This document shows, piece after piece, positions 24,631-38,254 of a DNA stretch of 64,000 bases. The position numbers and the translations under genes were made by a program. Every line of letters begins with the position of its first letter. Within the stretch, counting starts at the first letter, position 1. Source of the stretch: Deinandra increscens subsp. villosa (lineage: Eukaryota; Streptophyta; Magnoliopsida; Asterales; Asteraceae); assembly GCA_039602395.1 (NCBI GenBank), contig JBCNJP010000020.1, positions 16,718,483-16,782,482 on the forward strand, in the 5' to 3' direction. Under the pieces are notes generated by a model. The model searched no databases and was not told the DNA's origin. It saw only the letters and a program-made list of their open reading frames with translations.

Positions 24631-27231
24631 CGCTGAAACGATGTTTTCACCAAAATAAAGACAAATCAATACACAAAGAACTTGATAAACACTATTCAAT
24701 CAACAGATTGTAAAGCTTAGACAAAATTTCAGATTGGAAAGAAAGAAAGATTAGGGTTTTCACGGTAGACAGAAAGTAAGAAATACGTCCTCGTTTTGCT
24801 TTAAAACCTCCCAAATAAGTAAATGATGGTTGTGAGAACCTGGACGAATCAAGAAAGAAGAAGATGATCATGTATGTAGAGAGAGAATGAAGACCTTGCA
24901 CTTTTGAAGAATGGTACATGTATGGGGGTGGTGTGCGAGCAGGTAAGAACAGGTACAACCAAACAGGTCAAAAGTAAGGAGAAAGTGACCCAAATAACAC
25001 TCTTTTTCAACATAAAAAGACCATTATATCCTTTGTTTATATTTCAACGCTTGTAAACAGAATGCATCATCAACTTGTACTTAGAGCTTTACAAAAGGCA
25101 ATATCTTGTGTAGGGGTGAAAACAGAAAATTTAGATGTGTTAAAATGAATAAAGTGTAAAGTTATGTAAATATTATAAACTTCACTATTTAAAACATGGT
25201 TTTTTATATTTAGGTAATTTGTGAGTTGGTATTAGTAGTAAAAAGATTTAAAAAATAAAAAAAAAGTGACTAAAAGTATTATTTCATTGAATAGAGATAT
25301 GTATGGGGAATGAAATGTGGGTAGGGCTGTAAACGAGTTAAGTCTGGTCGAGCTAGGCTGGGCTCGTACTCAGCTCGTTTAAAAATCAGACCGATTAGAG
25401 CTGACTCGGTTATACCTTAAGAATCGACTCAAAATTTGGCTTCTATGACTCTTAACTTCTTATTTATACCTTTCAAACTGATTTCCGTTATGCACTTTTC
25501 ATGGTTAATCTTCTTCTCCTTTAATTTTTTCCCCGTATGCACTTTTCATGGTTAATCTTCTTCTTCTTTAATTTTTTTTTTCCTTCTGATGATGTACCTG
25601 TTTATGTTAATATTTGGTTCGGTAAATTATTTATCTTGTTAGTTTAGTATTAGTATTTTTATAGTTCGAATGTGACTTGCTTTTAGTTCCAAAATGTTCA
25701 ATAGCCTCATTCCATTTTGTCATCCATACATTTTTTGCCATACACAAACATGATTTTCAATACAAACATAGATACATCCATACTTTATACTTGAACTTAT
25801 AAGTCAAATAAAAGATGATGCACATAAAAGCACTTAGGAAGCAAATAGTTTTTACAGTTACAATTTTGACCCAACGAAGCATGAAAAATTAAAACTTCAT
25901 TCTGTATACCTGAAGCCGTTACCTTTATCTTAATATGTACCTGTACCTATACTTGTACCTATGCTCTTAACACAACGAACTGACGAAGTAGAAAAATATG
26001 AACTTCATATTCATTAAAGAAGTTTGCATCTTTTTAAGAGCACCAAATAGTAAAGTAGTATTAAGTAAATTGATCTAAATAAAAGATCAGTGGAGCAAAC
26101 AAACTAACCTCCACTTTCACTATACTCTGAATTTGTGCGGAGCGGTTGGAAAATGTCATATGTACACATGTTATTGTTACATACACATTAATTCAATGAT
26201 ATTTAAATGAGTGTGTTGCATCAAGATGTTGCATTTTGTCACTCACATGAAATTCCCACTTTGTCACTCACATGATACATACAAGAAGCTAGCTTAACAG
26301 ACCCGTTAAAATTTTAATTTTTGTTTATTAACAAGCTTTACAGGGAATGCCAAAATGTATACTGTATGCATGTGATAAACTTTTATAAATATACATGATC
26401 AATCAATTCTGTAATTATAATGAATGCATGTATAGTGTTTGCACGTTGCTGTACATGTATAGTGTTTGCAGATTTTAGAATGTAATCTTGTCAAGCTTTA
26501 GTTTTGCAGGTTGTTTTTTGTATTGGAGACAATAATTATCACAAAAATATGGGACAAATTACAAATCACAAAAATCCCTTGAAGAATCGTTAAGATTATA
26601 TATATTCTAACGATTTAGACAAAATATCATTAATTCACTAGTATCCTAGCATCAGCACCACGGGTCCATTTCCAGTCTATAACTCCGTACCCTACGCATC
26701 CTATCGAACGCCTTATCAAAAACCAACATTATCTTGTCACACTTCTGAGTATTGGCGCAGTGTAACAGGTCCGTCCAACCGGCCAGTTCAACCCCAAGTG
26801 GTCCAACCAATTCACATGAAACTGGTAAAGAGACTTTCTCTATTCAACCGGTCCAACCAATCGGTATAGTTTGTGTTTCAAAACAATATTAAAAACACAT
26901 CTGTGGCTAACAGGGTGTGGATTGACAAAAAATACAACATGATCATAGCTTTCGATACATAAATAAACAAAAATGTTAAATATAACAATACAAGACTCGA
27001 GTCATTAAATTAACATCATCTTTGATAATCATATTAGTGTTTAAAACGAAGCTTTCATCATCATCGCCATATGCACCTTTATTGTTTCTAGTAAAAACAG
27101 ATGAACTCAAATAGCAGCAGCATTAACTGTACATCAAACCCATCTTAAGTTTCTTTCCCATCTAGTGACCCCAAATTGCTCTAACATATGATATCACAAA
27201 AACCCAGGAAACAAGAATCTGAAAATACCAG
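24631..27231. other. Spacer between the eL29-like exon and UBP3
   Basis: No coding exon supported. It holds a fragment with the gctcgtactcagctcg vocabulary of the hAT MITE family (25320-25440), a 47-bp tandem duplication starting tatgcacttttcatgg (25489 and 25536), and short repeats ttttgtcactcacatga (26230-26272) and tgtatagtgtttgca (26430-26470). The last ~130 bases are likely the UBP3 3' UTR. Confidence 0.5.
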
Positions 27232-30200
27232 TCAATGATCATTGCTGGTAGCAAGGCTCTCATAGAACAGGATGTACCCATGATCAGTGTTGCTTGCATA
27301 CTCTTGAGCTGACCCAAATGCGGTTTGAACAGCAGACTCATCGATCATTTCTACATTTTCGTCATCAAAGAACAACCAGTGGTTGTGGCTTTTGACCAGA
27401 CTTACGTAATGCCCGTGGTTGGGCCCACTCCCAACATGAACCACGACTGCAAATAACGAGTACTCACAATCCGCATCTTCCATTGTGTTGGTCAGCTTCA
27501 GCTCGAGAGGGAAAACAACACGATATGATAACTTTTTGTACCTGCTCAGCTGTTCCATGTATTTGAAACGCTTCAAATGTATGACCAAAATATGTGGCGG
27601 TTTCTTAATCTTCATCCTCTTTTGTGCTTCCTGCAAACTGAATGATGAAAATGAAATCATTAGAGGTGGCAATTTAAACTCATTCGTGGTTAAACGGGCC
27701 AAATTTGGGTTATACTTCATCTCTAGGGTCAAACCGATCAAATGGGTCAAAAGCTCCCATCAACAGGATTAATTCTATAAAATGTTTATATTTCAAAAAT
27801 GTAACTTTCAGGGTTCATTTTCTTTCTAGGTGATATAAAATATATCTAGAAGTAAAAATGCCCAAATTCCCAAGAAACAGGAAACATTTCATTCTTGAAA
27901 GAGATTTCACAATAATTAGTGAGCTTAAACATAATCAAATACTGAATGTGTGGGAAAAGGTAGCAACCTGCAGCATTTATCACAGAAAAACTTATCCTCG
28001 GCATTTAAGGTCTCGGTGGAGCTGAAATTCTTTAGACAACTTGTAATCGAACTGTTCTGCTCAATATCAAGGCTTAAATCTAAAAATGTCTCATCCCTTG
28101 CAGTCACAGTTTCACATCTTAAACACTTTGTTTCGTTTGTAAGTATACCCTGGATTTTAAACCAGAAGAAGCAGTTAATAAAAGCAACAAGCACAACTTA
28201 GCAAAACAGTGAATAAAAACAAAGATGTAAGATTGTGGAGACTAGGCTTCTTAGATAATCTCAATATGATGATAGAATCACAAACTTATCAGGCTTAACA
28301 CTGGCCATAATGTTTGGCTGGTTCACAATTGTTCATGTAGGGTGTTCATGAGTTGAAACCAAATCAAAAAGGAACCAGAACAAAAAATACAATATATTTA
28401 GTTCAGATTTTTTTTTAATATAATAAAAATAGAAATGATGTTTAAAGTTTGTAAAACAACTATTTTTCAAAATAGCATGGTTAAGACCCAGTTACAGACA
28501 AAACCAAAACGAAAGAAAAACTAGCTTTCTAAACCCTAGAACCAAAGCAAATATACGGTCCAGGTCAGTTTTTCACTCCAGGCCAGTTTCTGCACGCCCT
28601 AATTTCATGGGTGCAAACCTATATTTTAGATTAATACAGTTAGAAACCATCAGCCTACTACAACCCTTACGATTTGGTAGATTGACAGACAACTTCAGAT
28701 TTGATTCTGAACACAACCAATTAAACTTAAGTCAATTAAGTCTAATAGCGTAATTATCATCCAACAGCTGCTTGTGTGTTTTAACTCAGTTTTACATTTG
28801 TTTATAAGAGAATAAATGTGTATTTTGCTTTTCCATTAAGATTACATATTTCTTCTATTATATGAGATGTATCAGTTTCAAACTGACCTGAAAGTTTTTG
28901 TGAACCCAGGTAACCAAGGGTTCCTTCCGTATACCGTTGGCCTGAGCAGCATGTATCCCATTGGGTATCTTTTCATGAGGTGATGAAAGTTCTTTTGAAC
29001 CTTTTGATGAATTGGCTTCTTTCTCTAGTATGTCAACTAGTTCGTTTAACAAGAAATTCAAAAATTCATGTGCGTCCTACACAAATATTCATAAAATCAC
29101 TTAACGTTAGACAATAAAAATTGCACAAATACAATGAGTTTCAAATATTTAATGTATTATGTAGCTCATATACCTGATGCATGTAACCACGGAAAAGCTC
29201 ATTTTCTTTCTTCACTCTTTGTACAAAGCGTTTTGGAGCAATAACGCCAGTTTTCTTCTTTTGTGTACTAATCTGAAGTACCAAAAATCACATAAGATAC
29301 AATTTAAGTAATGGACTACTAACATATTTAATATTTTCATATTGGTTTTAAGTCAGTTTGAAGGTTATTCGATTTTTTACCATTAACAGAACATAGATAG
29401 TTAAGAAGCAAAGAACACAAAGAGATGGTCTTATAATCTATGTTAAACTTTTCAAGTTTGGTCTTTCATTATAAGACGGATTTGACATTTGTTTTTGTCT
29501 TAAATGAGTTGTGGTTTCCCGACGTTGTTAACACTTAACACATATTTTCTCAATCTTCCCTAAATCGGTGTTAACACATTTTTACTCAATCCTCCCTAAA
29601 TAAATATCAATTAATGCTAAAAGAGCCATATTGCCAGGTGCATTTACACTTAAGAAAAAAACATAAACCAGACCCTACTTACATCACAGAGCTTTTAATA
29701 TTAAAAGAGGAGATTCCAAATCATGTATATCAATGTGAAGGCTCGCCAAGTATTGAATTTTTGTCAGTAATAATACCCATCAATTGAAACTACTTGATAG
29801 CTGATAGCTGATAGGTGCCCAAGTATGAATCAAGTTTCACTTATACCAATTGTAGCCGAAAAATGGGGATGATTAAAATATCCTTAGATAATTTATAATG
29901 AAAAAGAATGTCCGGTGAGGTGTCACCATGTTATAGATTAACATATTTGCATTTTCAAAAGGGTTTAAGAGCATCTCCATCATATGACATGTTGTTTTGT
30001 TAGAACTGGTACATGGAGCCAGATACATACGTGGTTAGCCTATAATAAGGTAGTTTCAACACATGGGTGACCTTAATGAAAAACACTTGACTGATCGCAA
30101 AGCAATACGCTAGTGAATAAATTTTATGTGGAATTTCTAGAGATATATATATAATATAACCAAGTTGCAAGTTAGAAATGTTAGATCCGGAAGTAAAATA

Positions 30201-31512
30201 TAAGATTCAGATAGCTACTATACACTGAAACAACAAAAAACTATCGCCTCTTAGCAATGAAATTGAGAACCAGACTTAAGTTATATTGTAATAGCAACAC
30301 TTTTCACATACTTCAAAATGGAATACATCCTCGGCAACAGGCCACTTCAGCCTTAGAGAAAAATGTATACAATCCATTAAGCATAATAAATTATTTTATA
30401 AGCAACAAACAGATGAGACAACTAAGCATATATTCTAGTAAATTGTGTACCTGCATAAACAGTTCTGCCAAACATGTAAGGAGATTTTCTTCTATGTCCC
30501 CTGGATTTTTAATATTTCCATAATACTCGAGTAATTGCTCACGAAATGGAACACAAAAATATAGAGCCTGAAAAGTAAGAGCAAACCATATGTGAGCTAC
30601 ATAGTTAGATCAAAACTGCAAAAGTTACTAATAAAGGGTAACAAACAAACTGCAACAGAGATAATGAAGAAGGATCAATATTTTAAAAAGACTAATAAAT
30701 AAAATTGCAACTGCACAACCAGATTTTTCCAAACCATTGTAGTTGCAAACTGCCAAAAAGCACTAGCCTTTGCAAGAAAGGTGATGTTGGAATTTTTTTT
30801 TTAAATATGACATTTTATCCAATAAGACTGTTATTGCTAGATGTTGTAACTTCTTTAACATTCACAAGAATAGTTGGTAATTGGAAATGATAAGCTGGTA
30901 CACCGGTTGGGAAGTCAATCATTCAAAGGCGGTCTAGCTATATATGGAAGCTTAATAACTCAATTCTCCATTTCTATGTAAAAACAGATGCGAGTTCATG
31001 ATCTCTCATGAATTTGCTATAGCCTCCTTGAGTATCACATGACATACAAAGAAGTAAAGGAACACTTTTTTCTTTCTTTTTTGAACAGAAATCACACACA
31101 CTCTCTACCCTACAGTCCCTACTCCTAAAATCACCACACCTTCACTTCTCAAGATTTAAACCAACAACCACTTGATTGAGGAGTACATTGACCAAAAACA
31201 AAGTCTAAATATGCATTTCCAATGCCAAATTGCCACTTTAATCAGATGAACACACTCTAACTAGATTGGATTAGTTTGACTACAAATAACAACACGCATC
31301 AAGTTAATCTTCATATAACAACTAAAGTAAGTAAACCTATAAGATCATATCCAAACAACAAAAACTGCAATCAAAAGAACGAAATCGAGTGGAACCTGCA
31401 GGACGCTGTTACAATAGCAAGTGTTGCCGAAGTTCTCTAGTCCAAAATACCGTTCGCCTTCGGGAAACTGGTCTCCTAGAGCTTTCTCGAGCTTAGACCC
31501 CGTCGCCCCCAT
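27232..31512 (-). CDS. UBP3: Ubiquitin-specific protease UBP3/UBP4, complete
   Basis: Six exons from the right: 31396-31512, 30451-30567, 29174-29272, 28888-29076, 27968-28149 and 27232-27637, all GT-AG and in phase, giving 369 residues (Arabidopsis UBP3 is 371). It is a cysteine deubiquitinase that cleaves ubiquitin from conjugates. The Cys box FGNTCYCNSVLQ (residues 28-39) has the catalytic Cys at 32. The zinc-binding CxxC pairs are KCLRCET and FCDKCC. The His box is GPNHGHYVSL, followed by WLFFDDENV. The start MGATGSKLEK gives a Gly2, as in the UBP3/UBP4 pair, which in Arabidopsis acts redundantly in pollen development. Introns 1 to 5 contain small repeats only. Confidence 0.96.
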
Positions 31513-32312
31513 GAGACCATCCACCAGATACCAGAATTCCTCTATTTCTCTCTAAATCTAACTTAACCCCTTCAATCGAAATCGGAATCGGAAAAATTCA
31601 GCGACGGATTCAAGGAATTTGGAAGAACAGTATCGAAGCTGAATCAAATGAGATTGCGTTATGCGTGATCATTATTAATCTGGAGGAAAATGGTGCGGGA
31701 TCGATTAGGGTTTATATTTGGAGACGAATATTTCAAAGAGAGGCGTGAGGAAACGGTTTGATCGGATTTGATTTTATCAATCACTTCTCTTGGCCCTTTG
31801 ATTCTTTCAACTTTGACTCCTCTGGTGTGGGAGTGTTTTTTATCTTTAATGGTTTATTTTTTTAATCGACCAGTAAACCCATAGGTAAATCGATTTTGTA
31901 ATAACCGGTCATTTAAAAAGCGGGTTTTGAAAGGAAAAAAAAACGGTTCTCGACCTCTAAAATTCTAACCGGTAAAAAGGTAATTAAGGTTGTTAACTGC
32001 TTGATTTAGTCCACGTAATATTATCTTCATCGTAGAGTTGCAATTAGGGTTTTGATTTTTCCAGAGTTTAAATTTTCTACATTATTCAGTCTCTAGACTT
32101 TGAGAATCGCGTCTAGATTTTAATCTTTCTTGATTGAGAATTTGAAAGCCCTTTTGAGAATTACGTTCGGGATATTCATACCCTTTTTCTTAGCGGCCTT
32201 TGTGATACAGTTTTGTGAGCATCGCTTGTTTGAGGAAATTTCTTTTTTATGTGTTTTTTTGATTTTCTTAATGTAACTGTGTTGGGTTTCATTGCTTATC
32301 CTTCATAGATTT
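31513..32312. other. UBP3 upstream region
   Basis: Contains the UBP3 leader and promoter (minus direction). A decayed accggtt / aaccggt repeat like that at 12878-13206 lies at about 31865-31985. No other gene was seen. Confidence 0.5.
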
Positions 32313-33425
32313 CAGAGGTCCCTGTGGTATCGTAAAGTAATGAAAGAGGTCCATAGAGTTTTGAAATCATGAAAAAGGTCCCCGTGGTTTGTATAATTGT
32401 ACCACCGTAGGTCCCTCAGTTAGTTTTCCGCTTAAGTTACATCATGTGAGAATCACATAATGGGCAATTGTGTAATTTCCACTTATTAATTTAAAAACCT
32501 AAACCCTAAATTCCCTTACGTACATACGAGGGTGCTTCTAAATCAGTCACAAAGACAAATCATTCTAAAATTTTTATTCATAGTAACAATTCAAGGTGGT
32601 TAAATGCTAAATATAATTTGAATCGAACAACCAACAATGACATCAATTCCACCAAGTTAAGTGCGTATGAATTTGGTATCAAAATTCAATACCCCATCTA
32701 GAACTTGATGGCCTGCAAAGTTAGTAGCAAAATTCTCATTCCTTCTCTTTTCCTTCAAATCAGCCTTCACTATAAAAGATCCCAAAATCCAAATCAGAAC
32801 AAGGAGTACTCTAGAGCAAGTTTTTTCCTCTTTTCTTTTTACCAATTTTCCTAGGTGGTTTGAAAAAAGAAAAACGATTTCTGCAGCTCTATTAATCAAC
32901 CAATATAAACAATGTCATTTATCCGTCTATGAGGTGCGAATTTGCGCAACCCATCTGATTCTTGAAATCATAGGTGGGTCGTCACCACAAATTCACATAA
33001 GTGGATCAACCCGTCTGATTCTTGAAATGAAGAAAACCCACATATTCCAAAAATTAACCTTCAAAACCAAAAACTGATTTTGCGACGTCAATTTTAGATC
33101 TGAAGTTAGCCGATTTTAGATCTGATATAAAGCATACCACCATTTTTTTAGGGTTTGGGTGGGAACTGTGGTGCTGAAAGGGAGGAATGAAAACGCATGT
33201 GGGGGTGTGGACTTTATGTTCTCACGAATTCATTAAATAGAAGGGAATTTACTATTATGCCCTTCCCTTTTAATTCCAACTGTCTAGTTAACGTCAAAAC
33301 TTAAGAGGGATTAGTGAACAGGGACCTGTAGTTTTACAATTATACAAACCACGAGGACCTTTTTCATAATTTCAAAACTCTATGGAGCTCTTTCATTACT
33401 TTACAAAACCACAGAGACCTCTGAT
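32313..33425. mobile_element. Long-terminal-inverted-repeat (Mutator-like or foldback) element
   Basis: The left ~110 bases (tcagaggtccctgtggt..., gtaaagtaatgaaagagg, ccatagagttttgaaat, catgaaaaaggtcc, gtggtttgtataattgta) recur as the reverse complement at about 33310-33425 with roughly 90% identity. The whole is about 1.1 kb and has no transposase ORF. Long inverted repeats without coding fit non-autonomous Mutator-like or foldback elements. I could not find a convincing target duplication. Confidence 0.75.
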
Positions 33426-33515
33426 ATAATTTACTCTTTTCTTATTTTGAGCAATCATCGGTTGCATTATAAGTCTTGGGAAGTTCTTTGCTATTAAAAC
33501 TTTAGTTCACATCTG

Positions 33516-34351
33516 CATCGGCGGAATCAAGGGGGGGTCCGGAGGGTCCGTTGACCCTCCGGCTGACTAGCTCTTATTCACTATAGATCTCAACTTTGAT
33601 GGTCTTTTTGGTGTTTGACCCCTCAAATTTTGGCAAAATAGCTAAAACAAAGTAAGAAAATGAACAAATCCAGATCTCTGAAAGTTTATTTTACTGTTAA
33701 GATTGCAACAATTGGACATGAAAAACAGAGGAAAGAAACAGGGAAGGGAAGAAGAAGGGTGAAACAGGAAAGGAAGGAACAAACCGTAATTTTATGTTTT
33801 AAACTATTTTAAAATAAAAATAATATTTTATTACCACTCTGTAATTTTTCCCAGCTTTCCACGATGTGTAAGAGGTGCAGTATGGTCATTTCAAAACTTT
33901 GGTAATATCTAAAGTGTTTTTCTTTTCTTGAACTTTTAAACTTTTATAGTATTTGTTTAATTTATTTTTAAGAGGTGGGATTTTATTTTATTTATATTAA
34001 GTTACCAATCATTTATCGTTTTTCTTTATGATAGATTAGTAACAAAAATTATTTTATGATAGTTAATTTATATATATATATATATATATATATTATGTAT
34101 AATTATTGTATAATATATGATGAATTTATTATTTAAAGTGTGTTTTTAGATAAAAACATATAATAAATTGGTCTTGCACTATTATTACACCTCTGTGTAT
34201 AGTAAATTTCTTTTATCTTTTTATTCACACATGTCTTAAATCACGTTAAGTGACTCCGTTTTATATTTTGTACGAAAAACAAAATTTTTATAGTAACTTT
34301 TACCTATAGAGGTCATGACCCCCCGGATAAAAGATCCTGGTTCCGTCACTG
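33516..34351. mobile_element. hAT-type non-autonomous element with perfect 8-bp TSD
   Basis: cacatctg flanks both sides (33508-33515 and 34352-34359). The termini are catcggcggaatca and, reversed, cagtgacggaaccagg: degenerate but of the CAGTGGCGGA type. Internal ggggggtcc...ccctccgg and gaccccccgg are GC-rich inverted subterminal motifs. A TA microsatellite lies at about 34070-34092. No ORF. Confidence 0.8.
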
Positions 34352-34359
34352 CACATCTG

Positions 34360-35365
34360 TATCTCTAATTTTCTTTTTAAGTCTTAATATATTCAGTGTA
34401 TTCAGCCTATATATATATTTTTTATAACATCTTACCATCTCTAGATTTTGGGCTTGTGTCTTGTTAGTGGCACTTTGCCATATATGGTTTAAGTGTTTAC
34501 TTCTCAGGTATTATTTATACGTCTTTTTTACATATAAAGGTCCTAAAGTTTTTTCGTATCACATACACAGTTTTTGCTTTGCATGTTTAGTTGTTGTTGT
34601 GCTTTTGTAAATGACAAGTGCTGTTAAAAAAGCTTATATTCATATAGTTTGACTTTTATATATATAACAACGCCATTTTATTTTAAAAAAAAAGTCAGGC
34701 CTAGCAAGACACTCGATGGTGCAACAAGAAAAACAAAGAAGATTACATTAGAGGGTTTTTTAATCACTCGATCTAGATATATTACATTTCTTATTTCTTG
34801 ACGAAAACCAAATAAAAGAAAATTGTTTTTGCGTGTTCTATCAAAGTGATCGATTTTGTTTGTGGGATTGACCATAAAATCATTCCTATATCTCCGAATG
34901 ATCCACCAAGTAACATAAAAAAAAACTTTTGACTCTTGTATCTATATGTTGTTTAGTTCTTATGGGAGAAAATATAAAAACTTATATGTGTTTGCATCCT
35001 ATTAGCCTGCTTCTTGTATACGAAGTCAGTAGCTTATAAAAACTTTTGTGCTATATCATAATTGCTTTGGCAAGACTAGATTAACCTAGTTATTTATTTA
35101 TACCCTCTTATTTACACTCTATTTCCGAGTTTCATTTTACGAGAGAAAAGGAAAAGAAATGCAAGAAATTGAAAAGAGTGGAAAATATTTGTGTTCCCAA
35201 GTTTTTTAATGGAGGGAAAATGAAACAATTGAAATGAAAACTTTTATTATTTTCGCCTCTTAACTTTCCTTCCAAAACGGAAGGAAACATATCTAAGCCT
35301 ATCTATATCTACTTCTTATGCCTTCAAGTGTTAAGAAAAATTTGAAGAGTTTACGTGCTAACTTT
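34360..35365. other. Spacer, no gene seen
   Basis: AT-rich, no exon or element ends that I can support. Confidence 0.5.
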
Positions 35366-37225
35366 TTCTTTGGATTGGAGGTTGATTTGAAAAGAATCCA
35401 TTGGTTGGGTTGGGAAAAATAGTAGATAAAGAGGTGGGAGGTTGAGGGATTGGTAGCCTTCAATCCTTGGATTATGCGTTTTTTATGAAGTGGAGATGGA
35501 GATAATTTAATAATCCGAACTCACTTTGTCTTGGTATTTAATTGGGGTCGTCTTTTTCAGCAGGGAGATACCCAAGGTTAATTGCTTTGGAGACAAATAA
35601 AAATTTTGTATATGTCATATGAGGGTAAATGGTTCGCGGGTTTGGTGTTGGAGAAGAAAGATTAGAGGCGAGGTAGAGGAGTGTATGTTTCAAGAGCTTC
35701 ATGGAGAGATTGGACTTCACCCATGGAATTCCGAAAAAGATTATTGACTTTGGTATCTGGATTGTCAAGATGGATTCAGAGTTATATTAGCAAGAAATGC
35801 ATAGATTGATCTCTTCTTTTAAACTCAAATGTAATCATGAGATGTAATAAAAGAGTTCCAGTAAATGTGAATATTATAGTTTGGTGTCTTCTCAGGATGG
35901 GGGTATGGGTCGGCAAACTAGCTCAGCAAATGGGGGGGGGGGGGGGGGGTCGACAAGTGTTGCGACAACCACACCTTGTGTGGTGGCAACTTGCTTTTCG
36001 GCAGGTCTTGGGCTCCAAATCGGACAATCGATAACATGTTGCCGATAGTTGCCGAGTCCACTTCCTTCAAAGTTAAATGATTAAAAATAAAAGATCAAAA
36101 AAGTCCTAAACAACTTGGCTAAGACCATACCCTCCTAAAAACATAAAAAAATATATCATTTTTTCTATCTCTTGTGTCATCCTTCTATTAGTTAGAAAAA
36201 GTTAATCCTGAAAACTTGCCTAAGACCATACCCTCCACCCTCATTGATTGGTTACCTACAAGAGATAAGTTTTTATGAAAAATGTTGGACATTTTAATGT
36301 AATATGAGATTAGTATGACCTTCAGATAAGAGTGCATATTTGTTTGAAGTTCATTAAGATGATCAGGGGATCTAAGGGGGCAGCGATCCTGAGAGAAGTG
36401 GGGTCCATGGGCGGTAGCCCTTGGCTGTGGTCGAGCTGAATGTAGCTTGTTTTATTTTGACTAAATTACTTCATTAAAATTGAATAGATTTTGTTTTGGT
36501 ATGGAAATTACATTTTCAGTTTTTGAGGGACTAAATGTTTAATTTATTCAAAGTAGATTTGGGATAACTGCAAATGCAGTTTGCGAATATACGCTCCTCC
36601 AACCCCTCACTCGAAACAATACAATTTCACAAATTATTTGCACCAAGTATCCATACAAAAATCTAGTTCAACATACAGATTTTATCCGATTGATTATTCC
36701 TACATAAATTCAATCTGAAAATGTATCACGACTTCAGATTCTATCCAAGTTAGAAAAGCTATAAACTCCCAATTCTCCAATAAAAAATGTTTGGGCATTC
36801 CAGATATCATGTGTGTTTTTTGTTCTTGCCATCCGGAATCGGTGGATCATGTGTTGGGGAATACTCATTGGTGAATTTGGCTTGGATTTCTATTAGGAGG
36901 TGGCTGGATCTTTTAATCCCTAATATGCTAAATCCGAATGAAATTATCACTTGGATTGATTTTCTTAGGCTTTCTAAAAGCACAAAGGATCGAGTGGAGT
37001 GGAGGCAATCGTAATGACTTGTAATGACTTTATGGTGGGTTATTTGGAATTCGTGTAACGAGGCAATATTTCAAGCTAATGACGTTAGAAAGGTGTTGAT
37101 TTATTACGAAATTGTTTAGAAATCATATCTTTATTTTAGTAATAGGTCTAGCAAGGTTTACTTATCTAGGGTCGAGTGGATGATGCATCCTTTATTATTC
37201 ATGTAATTTTTTTTTTTTTTTTGAT
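35366..37225 (+). pseudogene. Decayed LINE (non-LTR retrotransposon) 3' part
   Basis: On the plus strand 35366-35896 decays from the C-terminal part of a LINE ORF2, ending in a recognisable VPVNVNIIVWCLLR. The zf-RVT zinc-binding region resumes at about 36784 (CVFCSCHPESVDH) followed by LAWISIRRW...PNEIITWIDFL. Frameshifts and stops break it. The sequence ends in ttcatgtaa and a T-run at 37207-37222. About 890 bases (35897-36783) between the halves do not read as LINE and may be a later insertion; they include a run of about 17 G (35932-35949). Confidence 0.7.
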
Positions 37226-38254
37226 TTAGTTAGCGCTTTCTAACCAAATCGATAAATAATGATATCTTTCTGTTCTCCAAAAAGGTTATTATTTTCAATC
37301 AAGAGATTGTCACGTCATCATATCTTTAACATAATATTTCCATTAACATCGTCATCTTTTGGAGGATCTCATATGTGTTCGGGAGATATCGACGCACCTT
37401 TGTCCTTCTAAATCTTGTTATGGCACTATCACAAAAGTGTGAAGGAGGGTTGTATACGCCTGAAGTGTGAATGTAGGATTGTTATCTGAGAAGTAGTATA
37501 TAAGCAGTCGATGATGCGCTTTTTCACAGTCGTCTCTATACACACATGTTCTTGATAAAGCAATGTCTTTATTTTCGGATAACGAAGATGTCAGCGCTAA
37601 TAAAAATTCAAAATTAGGCCGACTTTTTCACAATCTTTGTCGAGCTGAAACACCATGGGGGTAGAAGTTGAAATAGTTCTATTGTGGTATAAAATTATTA
37701 AAAGAATGTGACATCTTTGAGTTAACACAAACTCCTTTTTTGGAAGACCATTGAATTGGAGTTAAAGAATGATAAAATTATGAAAACACCTTGCATCGAA
37801 AAGTCCTCTCTCTCTCACACACATACACACATACACACTTTTGGTGTGTTTCCTTTCCTTTCCAAATATAAAACCAATGAAGTCATACGTTAGAAAAAGA
37901 AGTCAAAATTAGGCGATAGTCTCTGCAGCCATTTTCAAGAGGAAAATTGAAGAACGAAGAACCCCTCTCCATACAACCTTTCTTATCCATCTAATTACCC
38001 TCAAATTTAGTTTCTGTGTTTAATTCCCATATGATGTTTGAGGCGATTAGCGATCGGTGAGTTCAAATTTAAGATACCCGTTTGTTAATTTTACAAGAAA
38101 TGTTCTAAAGATTGTGACTTTGTTGATATGGATTATGGGTTTGATTGATGATCGTAAAATTTGCCCTTTATTTTACTATATGAAAAATTATTTGTTTATC
38201 TAATTATTTATTTTCAGGCAGTGAAATTGAAGGTTAGAGAAGCAGGATTACCAA
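37226..38254 (+). promoter_or_regulatory. PP2C upstream region and leader
   Basis: Includes a CT/CA microsatellite at about 37807-37838. A probable leader exon ends at 38056 (gcgatcg|gtgagt), and the acceptor tttcag at 38217 starts the exon holding the ATG. Transcription start not determined. Confidence 0.45.
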
